Assembly (NCBI RefSeq): GCF_019279795.1
Contig: NC_056725.1
Span: 1,613,238,859 to 1,613,302,858 of the forward strand
From: Protopterus annectens
Lineage: Eukaryota; Chordata; Ceratodontiformes; Protopteridae
Length of the DNA stretch: 64,000 bases
Reading direction: 5' to 3'
Of the stretch, positions 55,036-64,000 are shown piece by piece. The notes under the pieces are model-generated. The model did not search any database and had not been told where the DNA came from. It saw nothing but the letters and a program-made list of their open reading frames with translations. The translations under genes and the position numbers were made by a program. Numbering within the stretch: the first letter of the stretch is position 1; every line of letters starts with the position of its first letter.

Positions 55036-56289
55036 CTTAAACACAACTGTCTTTCTAGTTGCCTGCCCCTTATGCTAATTTGACCACATATCTCCTTCTC
55101 TCTCCCCTTTTATCGGCTTTTGTGAGTAAGCACAAAATTTTCACCTTGTGAAATCACTCCCTTTCAACTACTTAAATTTATTGGCCATCCCAACATATTC
55201 CATATAACGAGTTTACAAAGTGACCATACTGTTTCAGTCTATCTTGCTCTTTTAAAAGTAGTGTTTCTCCACTTAGACAGCTAAAGTTTAAGTTACCCCC
55301 CTCTTTCATATCTAACTGCTTAGTGCACACTGCAGTGCTTAGGATATTAACCCATATTTTTTATCTTACCTTTAAAATCTGCACCATCTATTGCAAGACC
55401 ACCAATTATTAGATACCCCATATTCTGCCTCACAGTAGTCATCAGTGGATTACTGTTTCTGTTTTCTCCTGCTGAGAGAAGAAGCACAGGGACATTGTTT
55501 CCTGGAGACTACTGATCACCAGAAAGCCTAATAACTGCTTCATAGGTAACAACTTGGAATTTGTGCTTATATTCTGCTTCTGGTAAGAGAAAGATCAGAG
55601 TGCGTAGATTGTTGACTTTTCTGGTTGGACAGTGATTGTGCTTGATGTTTCTGATTGGTCTGGTTACCATTCAAGGCATCTACCAGGAAAAGGCTACAAC
55701 AAGCCTACAGACCCTTGCATCATCTGTGAAAAGACTATGGATCACCAAATAGTTTGTGGCCTGCTTCTCATCTTGGGATTGATGCTAATATTTTGCTTCT
55801 GGTGAGAGAAGAAGCAAAGGAGCATTGTATCCCAGCAGAGTGAAGCTGTGCTGAGACCAGCATTAGTAGTAGCCAGGCAGTAGCCATTCATGTGACTCCC
55901 CTCTTTTCATCATTCTTGATAAGCTAATTCTTTGTTTTCAGAAAGTACTGCCTGATTTGTTTCTAACTTCAGAATTTTTGCCGAAATACTTCATCCTTAC
56001 ATTTTCAGGGTCCACTTATTAGTTCCCCTCAAGTGTTTGTCAGTGCCCTGTATAGACACAGACACGTTGAGCGACATTTTTCCTGTAAAGCCACAATTGA
56101 AATTTCACCAATACCTAGTTGCACACAGGACAACTAGTTGCAGTGACAAGCACTGTCCTCAGAGTTGCAAACCAGATACTCCTGAAATTGCTTTATATTC
56201 TCACTGCAGCTGTCTAATCAATAAAAAAGGTCTGTTGCCATGGATATGAATTTCCCCACTAGCTCCATTACCAACTTAGTGGATATGGG
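55036..56289 (+). other. CACNA1I: Intron sequence with weak repeats
   Basis: A motif TTCTG(C/G)T(T/G)(A/C)TGAGAGAAGAAGCA recurs in altered form near 55469, 55577 and 55797, suggesting old local duplications. No gene was seen. Confidence 0.45.
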
Positions 56290-56317
56290 CATCCTGAGTT
56301 AATGTAGAAATTGCCCC

Positions 56318-57211
56318 ATGTTTACTGACAGCAAGTTAATTCTCAAGCAAACTGATATAATATGTGAGAGATGTATATACACAATGTCACTGGAGGCAAA
56401 GCTTTCACATAGAAGTTCTCCTAATGTCAATAAGGTTGTCAGTAATACACACACACTGTACCCATCACACACAATTCAAGGCAGACATATAGATCCACAC
56501 ATGCTGAGGCACTTAAATGTAATCTTCCTAAACCCTAAAGACCTCTTACATGAACTATATATAACAAATACCCTCAGCAGTCCCAAATGCACTCTTTCAA
56601 AACAACACCCACATAAACACATAGAGCCACATCTCGTGGAGCATCTATTTCTAAGCCCATAAAGAAGCCACCTCACAATCCAACATTCTGATCATTGGAG
56701 ACTCCATCATGAGATACACTGATGTCCCTCTTACCAGACAGTAAGGAGAAAGTCCCTGTCAGTTGCTTATTAGGTTCTAGGATCACACACATTATGCATG
56801 CACTCAGGTCATTGGACTACAAGTAACAGTATGACTCAGCCATAGTTCATGTGGGTGTAAATGACCTGAGACGTACTTCTAGACTATATGAAGACAGACA
56901 ACATGGAGCTCTTGGAATATGTGCCTCAGCCTGGTATGAGCCTAGCAGTGAGCAGCATTTTACCTTCTCCATGGATGATGCCACAATATGAACAAAAGAT
57001 GGCTGACTTTAATAATTCACTTAATTGCTGGTGTCATTCTAAGGGGGTGCAATATTTGTCAGCATGGAAGGATATGGTCAACAGATCATGCTGTTTTGCC
57101 AGGAATGGTCTGCACCCCTCCCATCTAGGCTTACAAATATTAGCTAAAACATTGTCTTCCCCCAAAGTGCCTTTTTTAGGCAATGCCAAATTGAAAGTAC
57201 TTTTGACATAG
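56318..57211 (+). pseudogene. LINE D ORF1: Cys pair region and SGNH esterase
   Basis: The segment 56318-56662 has ICERCIYTMSLEAKL, a CxxC plus coiled-coil-like start seen in CR1-type ORF1. The esterase then runs in pieces: IIGDSIMRYTDVPLT near 56690 (nucleophile Ser block), IVHVGVNDLRRTS near 56845 (Asn block) and, in 56888-57211, LNCWCHSKGVQYLSAWKDM and FARNGLHPSHLG, where the catalytic Asp of the DGLH block is Asn. Several stops break the frame. Confidence 0.78.
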
Positions 57212-57243
57212 TAAATTAAAACCAAGAAAATCTAAAGGTACTA

Positions 57244-57720
57244 ATGTTCAGTGCTAGGAGTCTAAACAAAAAACTCTACTCCCTAGAAGCTATCTTCAGC
57301 CTAGAGAATGCTGATGTCGGTGCAGTCACTGAGACATGGTTTAAGGCCACGGAGTGCACACCAACACTGCTAGGTTATAATACCTTCCACACATTTAGAC
57401 CAGCTACTTCACAGGCAGGGGCTTATGGAGGAGGTGTCTCGATTTACATCAAAAATAAATATACATCAAGCCTGGTCAAAGAGGACAATGTACTTGAGCT
57501 GCTCCTTGTTCAAATCACCATAAGCAAAATCCTATACCATTTCCTTGCAAGCTATAGGTCCCCATCTATGACCCAGGAAACCCATACCATGTATTTAAAC
57601 TTATTGGAAACACTCACTATCCAACCAAATACCACATTCATTGGCAACTTTAATTACTCCACTATTAATTGGGAATCCTATATGACACTAAACTTACCAT
57701 CAAGCCCCAATAAGCACTAA
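57244..57720 (+). pseudogene. LINE D ORF2: endonuclease, truncated inside
   Basis: Opens with FSARSLNKKLYSLEAIFSLE, AVTETWFKATE, GYNTFHTF, GGGVSIYIKNKY and ASYRSPS, then IGNFNYSTINWESY, where the catalytic Asp of GDFN is Asn. The frame ends at 57720 and the TN...SDH end of the domain is missing: the next part near 57770 already matches the linker, so about 300 nt seem deleted compared with copy B. Confidence 0.82.
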
Positions 57721-57769
57721 GAGCACTGTTGCCTATATAGAACTGTTCACAGAAACCCTATACAAGCAT

Positions 57770-59715
57770 GTTAATAGCCGCATAGAGGCAGCTGTACACA
57801 CCAGGAAGAAGTACAGAACTAACTAAAACAAAGCCACCATGGTGGAGCCACAAAATCAACACAGTGTATAACAGAAGGAAGGAAATCATTGCAAAAATTA
57901 AGAGGTGCTGCACCCAACAGGATAAAATCACTCTCATCAAACTAAACAAACAACTAAGAGGACATATAATGTCTACCAAAGCTAAATTTGAGGTAAATTT
58001 GGCCTCCCAGGCCAAGGACAGCCACAAGGTGTTCTTTAGCTATGTCTGCAACCTTAAAGGCAATACACAATTGTGTGCAGAGCTCACTGTAAATGGAACT
58101 ACCAATACTGAGCCAGAAGATCTAGCAAACCTACTGACCAATAAATTCATCTCCAACTTTACTCCTCTCTCCCCCTCAACCTTCCCTCAGGAAATACTGT
58201 CAAGTATAATTCCCCCTGCTATCACTAGGGAACAGGTCCTTAATGCTCTCTCTAAGGCCACTGCATCAATAGACCCGGACAGTATCCCAGGATGCCTTCT
58301 AAATAGCATGAAACATACCTTATCAGGCCCTCTGGAATTGCTATTTAATTGTAGCCTCCAAACAGGCTTTTTGCCTCATGAGTGGAGAACAGTAACAGTC
58401 ATCGCTCTGTACAAGGTTGGCCCATTATGTCTCATATGGACCCTTATGTCTCACTAGTCTTATTTGCAAAGCCATGGAAAGACTTATCATGGAAATTATC
58501 AATAATGATATTGCAAACCTCCAGACATTGGGCCCCGCTCAGTTTGGGTTTGTCAAGGGCAGGTCATGCCTTCTCAACCTGGTGGATTTCAGTGAGAAGG
58601 TCACCAAAGCAACGGGTGAGGGAAAAATGGTTCACAATTCCTGCCTTGACCTAACTAAGGCATTTGACACAATACCCACTCGGACATTGTTGAGAAACTC
58701 AAGAGGTTAGGTACAAACCCATATATCACACAGTGGATAGCAAACTAGCTCACAGACAGGACCCAGAAAGTTAAAACTGGGAAGTCCACATCTACAAAGA
58801 ACCAGCCACAAGTGGAGTCCCTCAGAGATAGGTCCTTGGAATGGTCCTTTTTGGCATTTATTTCTCTGAAGTCAAGGCCAATGACACTGATCTCTGGCTA
58901 ACAAAATCTGAAGATGAGTGCAAATTAGGAAATGCCATTGGATCCCACACTGACATAAATATTCTCCAGGGTGGGATGTCAGACAAATGCTGGTGTCAGA
59001 GCCATGGAGTAAAACTAAATGCTGAGAAATGCCTAATAGTATCCTTTGGGATGTCATCCACCCCTGGTAACTATCAAATTGACAACCCGCCCCTTAGAGT
59101 TGACCCAGTCATCAGGGACTTAGGGACACACACAGACAGTAATCTGTCCTTTGACCATCATGTGTCTACAGTAGTAAGGAAATCATTCTATGTTGTGCAA
59201 CTTAAAAACCAATGTATGGCATCTCAGCCCAAGGAAGTCACTGTTCCACTGAACTGGCATTCATCAGACCTATCATTGAGTACAATACTCCCTTTGATAT
59301 GTACCTAACCAGGCACATCCAACAACTGGAACGTCCACAGAGGTTCCTCACTAAAAGAATACTTGGCCTAAGTAAAATGTCTTATGCAGACTGCCTCAAG
59401 GCCCTTTCCCTGTATTCTTTCTTCTACAGGCTGTTGAGATGAGATCTATGCCTAGCATACAGGGCATTGTCAAACCCCAATCTGATGGATCACCTGCATA
59501 TCCACAAAGCAAACAGCACCATAATTACCCATTCTAAAGACTTAAACCTTGCCTGTGAGATAAATTGGACCTGCTGGAGAGGCAGGTATATATCCCACAG
59601 ACTATCCTGTCTCTGTAACAGGCTCCCCATCCATGTGAAGCAGAGTTCCTCCCTAACCCAATTCAAGTGTAACTTGTACAGTTGGATGGGGAACAGGAAA
59701 TTCATCTCTAGTTAA
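57770..59715 (+). pseudogene. LINE D ORF2: linker, RT and C-terminus, broken
   Basis: 57864-58457 has linker wording (NLASQAKDSHKVFFSYVCNL), LLTNKFISNFTPLSP, ALSKATASIDPDSIPGCLLN and LQTGFLPHEWRTVTVIALYK. 58417-58710 has FGFVKGRSCLLNLVDF and CLDLTKAFDTIPT, the first catalytic block. 58841-59308 has FGIYFSEVKAN, LTKSEDECKLG in place of FADD, and DLGTHTDSNLSFDHHV. 59212-59715 covers LERPQRFLTKRIL and CWRGRYISHRLS. The changed FADD (SEDE) alone would kill the RT. Confidence 0.84.
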
Positions 59716-59880
59716 GCACGTATGTCTCTTATGGACTCAGACAACCTGTAAATAGTTCATCTCCCAAGCCACTATTTACACTTATCAAGGGCACCAGAAC
59801 TTATTTGGGATGCTTGGGTAGGGTTAAAAAGTCCATTGTGGTTGTTAGCCTAGTAAACAGCAATGGACCTATGAAGTAAG

Positions 59881-60039
59881 GAATGACCATTCACTTCGAG
59901 TTACAGTTTGCACAACTATTATATTTCCATAGCTGATATATAGGTTCATATCTGATTACAGTATTATATCTTAATTCCCTAGGTATAGGATGGGGTAGTA
60001 TCAGGGAAGTGGATCTTTGGGTGTCCTGAGTCATTTTAT
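59881..60039. other. Spacer between LINE D and the Penelope-like element
   Basis: Nothing recognised. Confidence 0.5.
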
Positions 60040-60104
60040 AGACTCAAAGGAAAAAATTGCCAGCACCAGAGAAGATCTGATAAATATATGTTTATTAAAC
60101 TGAA

Positions 60105-60141
60105 ACTAGACCGGTTTCAGCACAGGGCTTTCTTCAGTAGT
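60105..60141 (-). ncRNA. Hammerhead-like ribozyme motif
   Basis: The minus strand reads ACTA, CTGAAGA (fits the CUGANGA core), AAGCCCTGTGCT (short stem II AGC/GCT with one extra A), GAAA, CCGGTC (tiny stem III ending in the cleavage GUC) and TAGT, which pairs with ACTA as stem I. AATAAA follows within about 15 bases. Hammerheads with very short stem III are known in terminal repeats of Penelope-like elements. The extra A and a short stem I make activity uncertain. Confidence 0.6.
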
Positions 60142-60534
60142 GTATTACATGAATGCAAAAGTCACCTACTTAAATAGCTTCATTAAATCAGAAAAGAATG
60201 ACATCACTTCCTGTTGTTAACAAGACCAAAAAATAGATGGTTAACATAAACAGTGATATAATAATAACCATGTCAATATATGTTAGCTTGCAAAATAATG
60301 ATAGTATTTGAAAAAATCATAATTATTCATATATATTCATATGTCTAAATGAAGTACAAACGTTATTTTAATATATTAAACACCTATACTAAGGAACTAA
60401 TAAATGATAAACAAAAACTAGAAACCATCATGTGTGCCATGATGTAATAAGGAATGTCATCCGGATGTTGTGGTATCTAAAAAAAGATAGAAAATGTTAA
60501 GATGAAGAATATTAGACAAATATTGAAACATTGA

Positions 60535-63500
60535 TCATAGTTTATCATTCAATCCTGGAGGGAAAAGCCCCCCAAGTTTTATGATCCATCTTTTTTCTTT
60601 CTTATTCAAAATATCATGCCACCCTGTTTTAAATGATCGGTTACCAGTTATACGATCAATAATGATGAATGAAAATTTTGCAGTCGGATGCTTGGTAGTA
60701 TGTCTGCATAATGCATTAGTTATTCTATGATTTCTGATATCCCCTAGGTGTTCAGATATTCTAATGCGGAATTGCCTGGATGTTTGTCCGACATAAAAGG
60801 CCTGACAAGTACAGGTGGCCAGATAAATTATCCAATCAGAGCTGCAGTTACCAAAGAATTCAATATTATAAAGATGACCAGTATTTTTGCTGGTAAAACT
60901 TATAGTTTTGAAAATATAACTGCAAAAACTGCAATGGCCACAGGGAAATATGCCTATAAGTTTGTCCCCTGTCAGTGTCCTCTGGGAGAGTGTGTCATCC
61001 TTGATGCTTGCTCTTTTATAATGTGAAAAATGAGAACCAAGCATTCTACCCTTTCTGTATGAAAAATAACACCGTTCCCCCAGGTAGCCTTCCAAAAGAG
61101 GGTGTGACCTAAGTATATTCCAATGATTGTTAATGATATTGATCAAATTTTTGCTATTTCTACCATAAGTAGTCACAAATCTACATGTATCCGAACTTGT
61201 CTGTCTATGATCCGCTTGATATTGTAAAAGGGAATTCCTGGGTTTGTTGCTGCTCCAGTTGGCAGCGGAATTAATAATGTGTGGGGAATATCCCCTAGAC
61301 AAAAATCTGTTGGTTAAGTCCTCATGGTATGTTATGAGATCATCCTCAGAAGAGCATATTCTTTTGATCCGGAGAAATTGAGATTTTGGTATATTTTCTA
61401 TGATATGTTTTGGGTGGAGGCTGTTGGCATGCAGAAGGGTGTTGTACTGCGGGAATTTTCGATAAACAGAAGTTTTAAGTGTGTTGTCAGATTGTCTTTG
61501 TAGATGGACATCCAAAAAATGTATTTCCTTCTGATGATACTCCACAGTGAATTCAATACCCCAGATGTTCCCATTAAGATGTTCAATGAATTCCTGGAGA
61601 TAGTCAATACCTCCTTTCCACACTAGCCAGCAGTCATCCAGGTATCTTCTCCATATGTCAATCTCCGGTAAATATACGTTATGCATTGGATCATATATGA
61701 TCTGTTCTTCAATAAAACCCATAAAGAGATCCGCGTAGATGGGTGCGAACGAGGCACCCATAGCTGTGCCCTGAAGTTGCCAGTAGCAGTCCTGCTGAAA
61801 ATAGAACACATTTTTGGTAAGAATGTGCTCGGCCAAGCATACCAGTAATGTATTCTATCCTGGAGGGTAGATGTTCGATTTGTTTAGCCAAAATTCCAAA
61901 GCCATTAAACCCACACAATGTGGACTGCTGGTATATAAGGATTTTACATCTAGGGTGCACATTAACCATTCAGGTTCCAACTGAGATTCAGAAATAATCT
62001 GCAGGAATTCAGTAGTATCCTGGATTCTAGCTCAAATGAGCGATAACAAAGGTTTGAGTTTTTCAGTGAGAAAGATGGATAAAGGTTCAGTGAGTGGCCC
62101 AATGCCAGACACTATGGGTCGACCAGGTGGCTTGTGGACAGATTTATGGATTTTGGGTAGTAAATAAAGATATTGCTTCGCAGGATCTTTGACCATTAAA
62201 TGTACTTTGGTTTTATCCAAAATGATACCTGCTTCCACCGCTTGCTCCAAGAAGTCATTAATTTCACGTTGGAAGTTGGGTGTGGGGTCAATATCCATTT
62301 TCATATAATGATGATGGTTAGACAGTTGTCTATTTCCTTCATCCCGATAACAATCGGTATCCATAACTACGACCGCACCCTCTTTGTCAGCAGGAACAAT
62401 GACAAGGTCAGTATTATTTTTAAGTTGTGTTAAAGCAAGTTGTTCTTTCCTAGAAAGATTGTGCCTCATGTTATCCTCCGAGCTAAAATTAAAATGTATA
62501 TCCTTTATTAAAGCCTGCTGAAATACAGCAACATGTTTATCCATCGGAGGATTAAATGTGGATTTATGAAATCTGAAGTCAGAAGATCTTTGAGTATCAT
62601 CAGATTTATCCTGTTGTTTGAAAAACAAATTGAGGTTACTCTTTCTACAAAAATCTATGGTATCAGATACTAATGAGCTCTCATCAATAAAAAATCCGGG
62701 GATAAAACCAAGACCTTTATTGAGTAAAGAATATTGGTCATTAGATAAAACATGCTTGGAAATATTTATCACATTGGTACATGGTTCATTTATTTCACTA
62801 TTGACACGAATAACTCCTCTAGGCTTGTTACCCCTATGTTTCCTTCCTGCCCGGTGTTTCCTACCCCTAAAGGGACATCAGTTGTTCTTCCCCTCTTAAC
62901 ATGTGGTAATTCACCAGTACTCATTACTTCTGTGTCTGTGGTGGAAGATTCCTCACCAGAAGTGGTGTTACTCAATCCTGTCTTTTTCAGAATCGACCTG
63001 GGCCTCTTTTTCCATACCAAGGGAGCATTCTTAGTACCCTGAGCGAACCTCACTCCCCTCTGTGACTCAAATTGTCTGCCCCTCTCATAATCCTCCTTAT
63101 CTCTAGCAAATTTATGAAGTTTTTTGCTTTTGAGATTGTTCTCAAAAGTGGATATTTCCTTTGATAATTTGCTCAGACAATTTTGGAAGTTGGTATTTTC
63201 CTCAAATTGTTTGAGGTTGTTACAAATTTTTTCCACTTCAAGAGTATTGGCATGTACAGTTCTTTCATAGAATGATGCCAATATGTTGGCTCTGGCCATG
63301 GCGGCCTCCTGTTGTGCTAATTGCCAATCCTTAAGTAAGACATCGTCTGGTGTACCAACCAGTGGTTGGATTTTGCATCTTAGTCCCCTGGTGGATATGT
63401 TCTGCACCTGATATGCTTTGAACAGTTTATGGTGCCAGATATTTGTTCTCAGCATTTTGATTTGTTTGCCTAACTTTTGAAATAAATGTTTGCAACCGTC

Positions 63501-63614
63501 AACTGGATCAGTTGTTAGCAAATTAGTAATGTCAGTAGGACCAATACCAATACCAAATATCTTGAGATCGTCCTTGTCAGAACATAAGCCAGATAATAAT
63601 TTTTGGAGATCCAT
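60535..63614 (-). pseudogene. Penelope-like polyprotein: RT and GIY-YIG endonuclease
   Basis: About 1026 codons from the ATG at 63614. The N-terminal 274-codon segment has coiled-coil-like stretches. After a frame change near 62815-62830 come VIVPADKEGAVVVMDTDCY, YLLPKIHK, PGRPIVSGIG (RT start), LDVKSLYTSS near 61945 (first catalytic Asp), GTAMGASFAPIYADLFMGF, RYLDDCWLVW (catalytic YLDD) and IHFLDVHL. Then CGHCSFC, IIYLATCTC, FYVGQTSRQFRIRISEHL (GIY-YIG type, with IYL and YVG) and a basic end. Only one frameshift and two stops (TGA 62032-62034, TAG 61855-61857) break it, so the copy is quite young. Confidence 0.9.
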
Positions 63615-63870
63615 GACAATAAGTTGCTTGAGCTAAGAAAAATAGGAGCAAAACAACTAGACTACCAAGGATATAGAATTGTCTGAGCAAGTTTATCAAA
63701 AATCCTAATCGTGATCCAATCAAAGATGTCTACATAGGCTGATGACAAGTTAAGTCACAGAGGGGGCCAGGCCCTGGACAGTCCCATAAAGACCATGCTC
63801 TGATGAAAAAGTATAAATACCACGGTCTGTGGAAGAACTATTATCTGTTGTTAATAAGGCCAGAAAACCT

Positions 63871-64000
63871 TAGAAATCACTGTTCATATAATTAGATGAA
63901 CAGATGACTGTTTGACCAGAAGGTAATTTAAAAAAATAGAATATTTCTGATCACTAAATGGATACAGTTGCAAAAGAATAATACGAGCCAAAATGCTAAA
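63871..64000. other. Window end, nothing recognised
   Basis: About 130 bp of AT-rich sequence, either flanking intron or the outer 5' edge of the Penelope-like element. Confidence 0.4.

Larger units (their letters stand above)
56290..59880 (+). mobile_element. CR1-like LINE copy D
   Basis: About 3.6 kb on the plus strand: ORF1 start (56318-56662), esterase (56685-57210), endonuclease (57244-57720), pre-RT (57770-58457), RT (58417-59442), C-terminus (59467-59715) and 3' UTR with the tail ending at about 59880. It is the longest copy and keeps more of ORF1 than B, but is more decayed. Confidence 0.86.
60040..63870 (-). mobile_element. Penelope-like element
   Basis: About 3.8 kb on the minus strand. 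One long protein (60535-63614) holds an N-terminal extension, an RT and a C-terminal GIY-YIG endonuclease, the defining set of Penelope-like elements with endonuclease. The 3' part (60040-60480) carries a hammerhead-like motif at 60105-60141. A TTAACAACAG-type stretch with similar flanks occurs near both ends (about 60215 and 63850), which may be the remains of the terminal repeats these elements carry. Confidence 0.87.

Noticed and set aside
63800-63806. CTGATGA on the plus strand near the Penelope-like 5' end as a hammerhead core
   Set aside because: The GAAA and NUH boxes are missing at the right distance, so it is probably chance.

Overview
The window is a piece of a large, transposon-rich vertebrate genome. 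It lies in introns of a T-type calcium channel gene, best matched by CACNA1I (Cav3.3), on the + strand. Three exons with matching splice phases are visible at 3162-3317, 3668-3758 and 46462-46658. They encode the domain II pore loop and S6 helix and the start of the II-III loop. The intron between exons two and three is about 42.7 kb, and no further exon was recognised in the last 17 kb. The mix of CR1-like, L2-like, RTE-like and L1/Tx1-like LINEs, DIRS, a Penelope-like element, hAT, Tc1 and a class I-like endogenous retrovirus fits a lungfish, amphibian or similar large-genome vertebrate. The species cannot be fixed from the sequence.

Layout. 1-2412: CR1-like LINE copy A with an inverted 5' part. 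3162-3758: two channel exons around a 350 bp intron that holds facing GT and AC arrays. 5.8-8.1 kb: decayed RTE-like LINE. 8.4-8.8 kb: tRNA-derived SINE. 8.85-15.0 kb: antisense L1/Tx1-like LINE carrying a second SINE, a hairpin and a Tc1 end. 15,002-33,640: a DIRS retrotransposon of about 6.0 kb with terminal repeats, split by a 12.6 kb hAT transposon (19,669-32,288). The hAT holds CR1-like copy B, satellite-like arrays and a fold-back insert. 33.6-36.8 kb: L2-like LINE. 37,017-45,954: an endogenous retrovirus on the - strand with two LTRs, a probable tRNA-Tyr primer site, gag, pro, pol and env. 46.4-46.7 kb: third exon. 47.4-49.1 kb: 31 bp minisatellite interrupted by two LINE 3' ends. 52.0-55.0 and 56.3-59.9 kb: CR1-like copies C (-) and D (+). 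60.0-63.9 kb: Penelope-like element with RT, GIY-YIG endonuclease and a hammerhead-like motif.

How the parts relate. The only host coding sequence recognised is the channel gene; the rest is intronic cargo. The CR1-like LINE seems to have been a main engine: it left four long copies, two 3' fragments and a SINE (10417-10552) whose tail copies the LINE 3' end. Insertion order can be read from nesting: DIRS was hit by hAT, and hAT later received LINE B and a fold-back insert. All calls come from reading motifs, frames and repeats by eye; no database search was possible.
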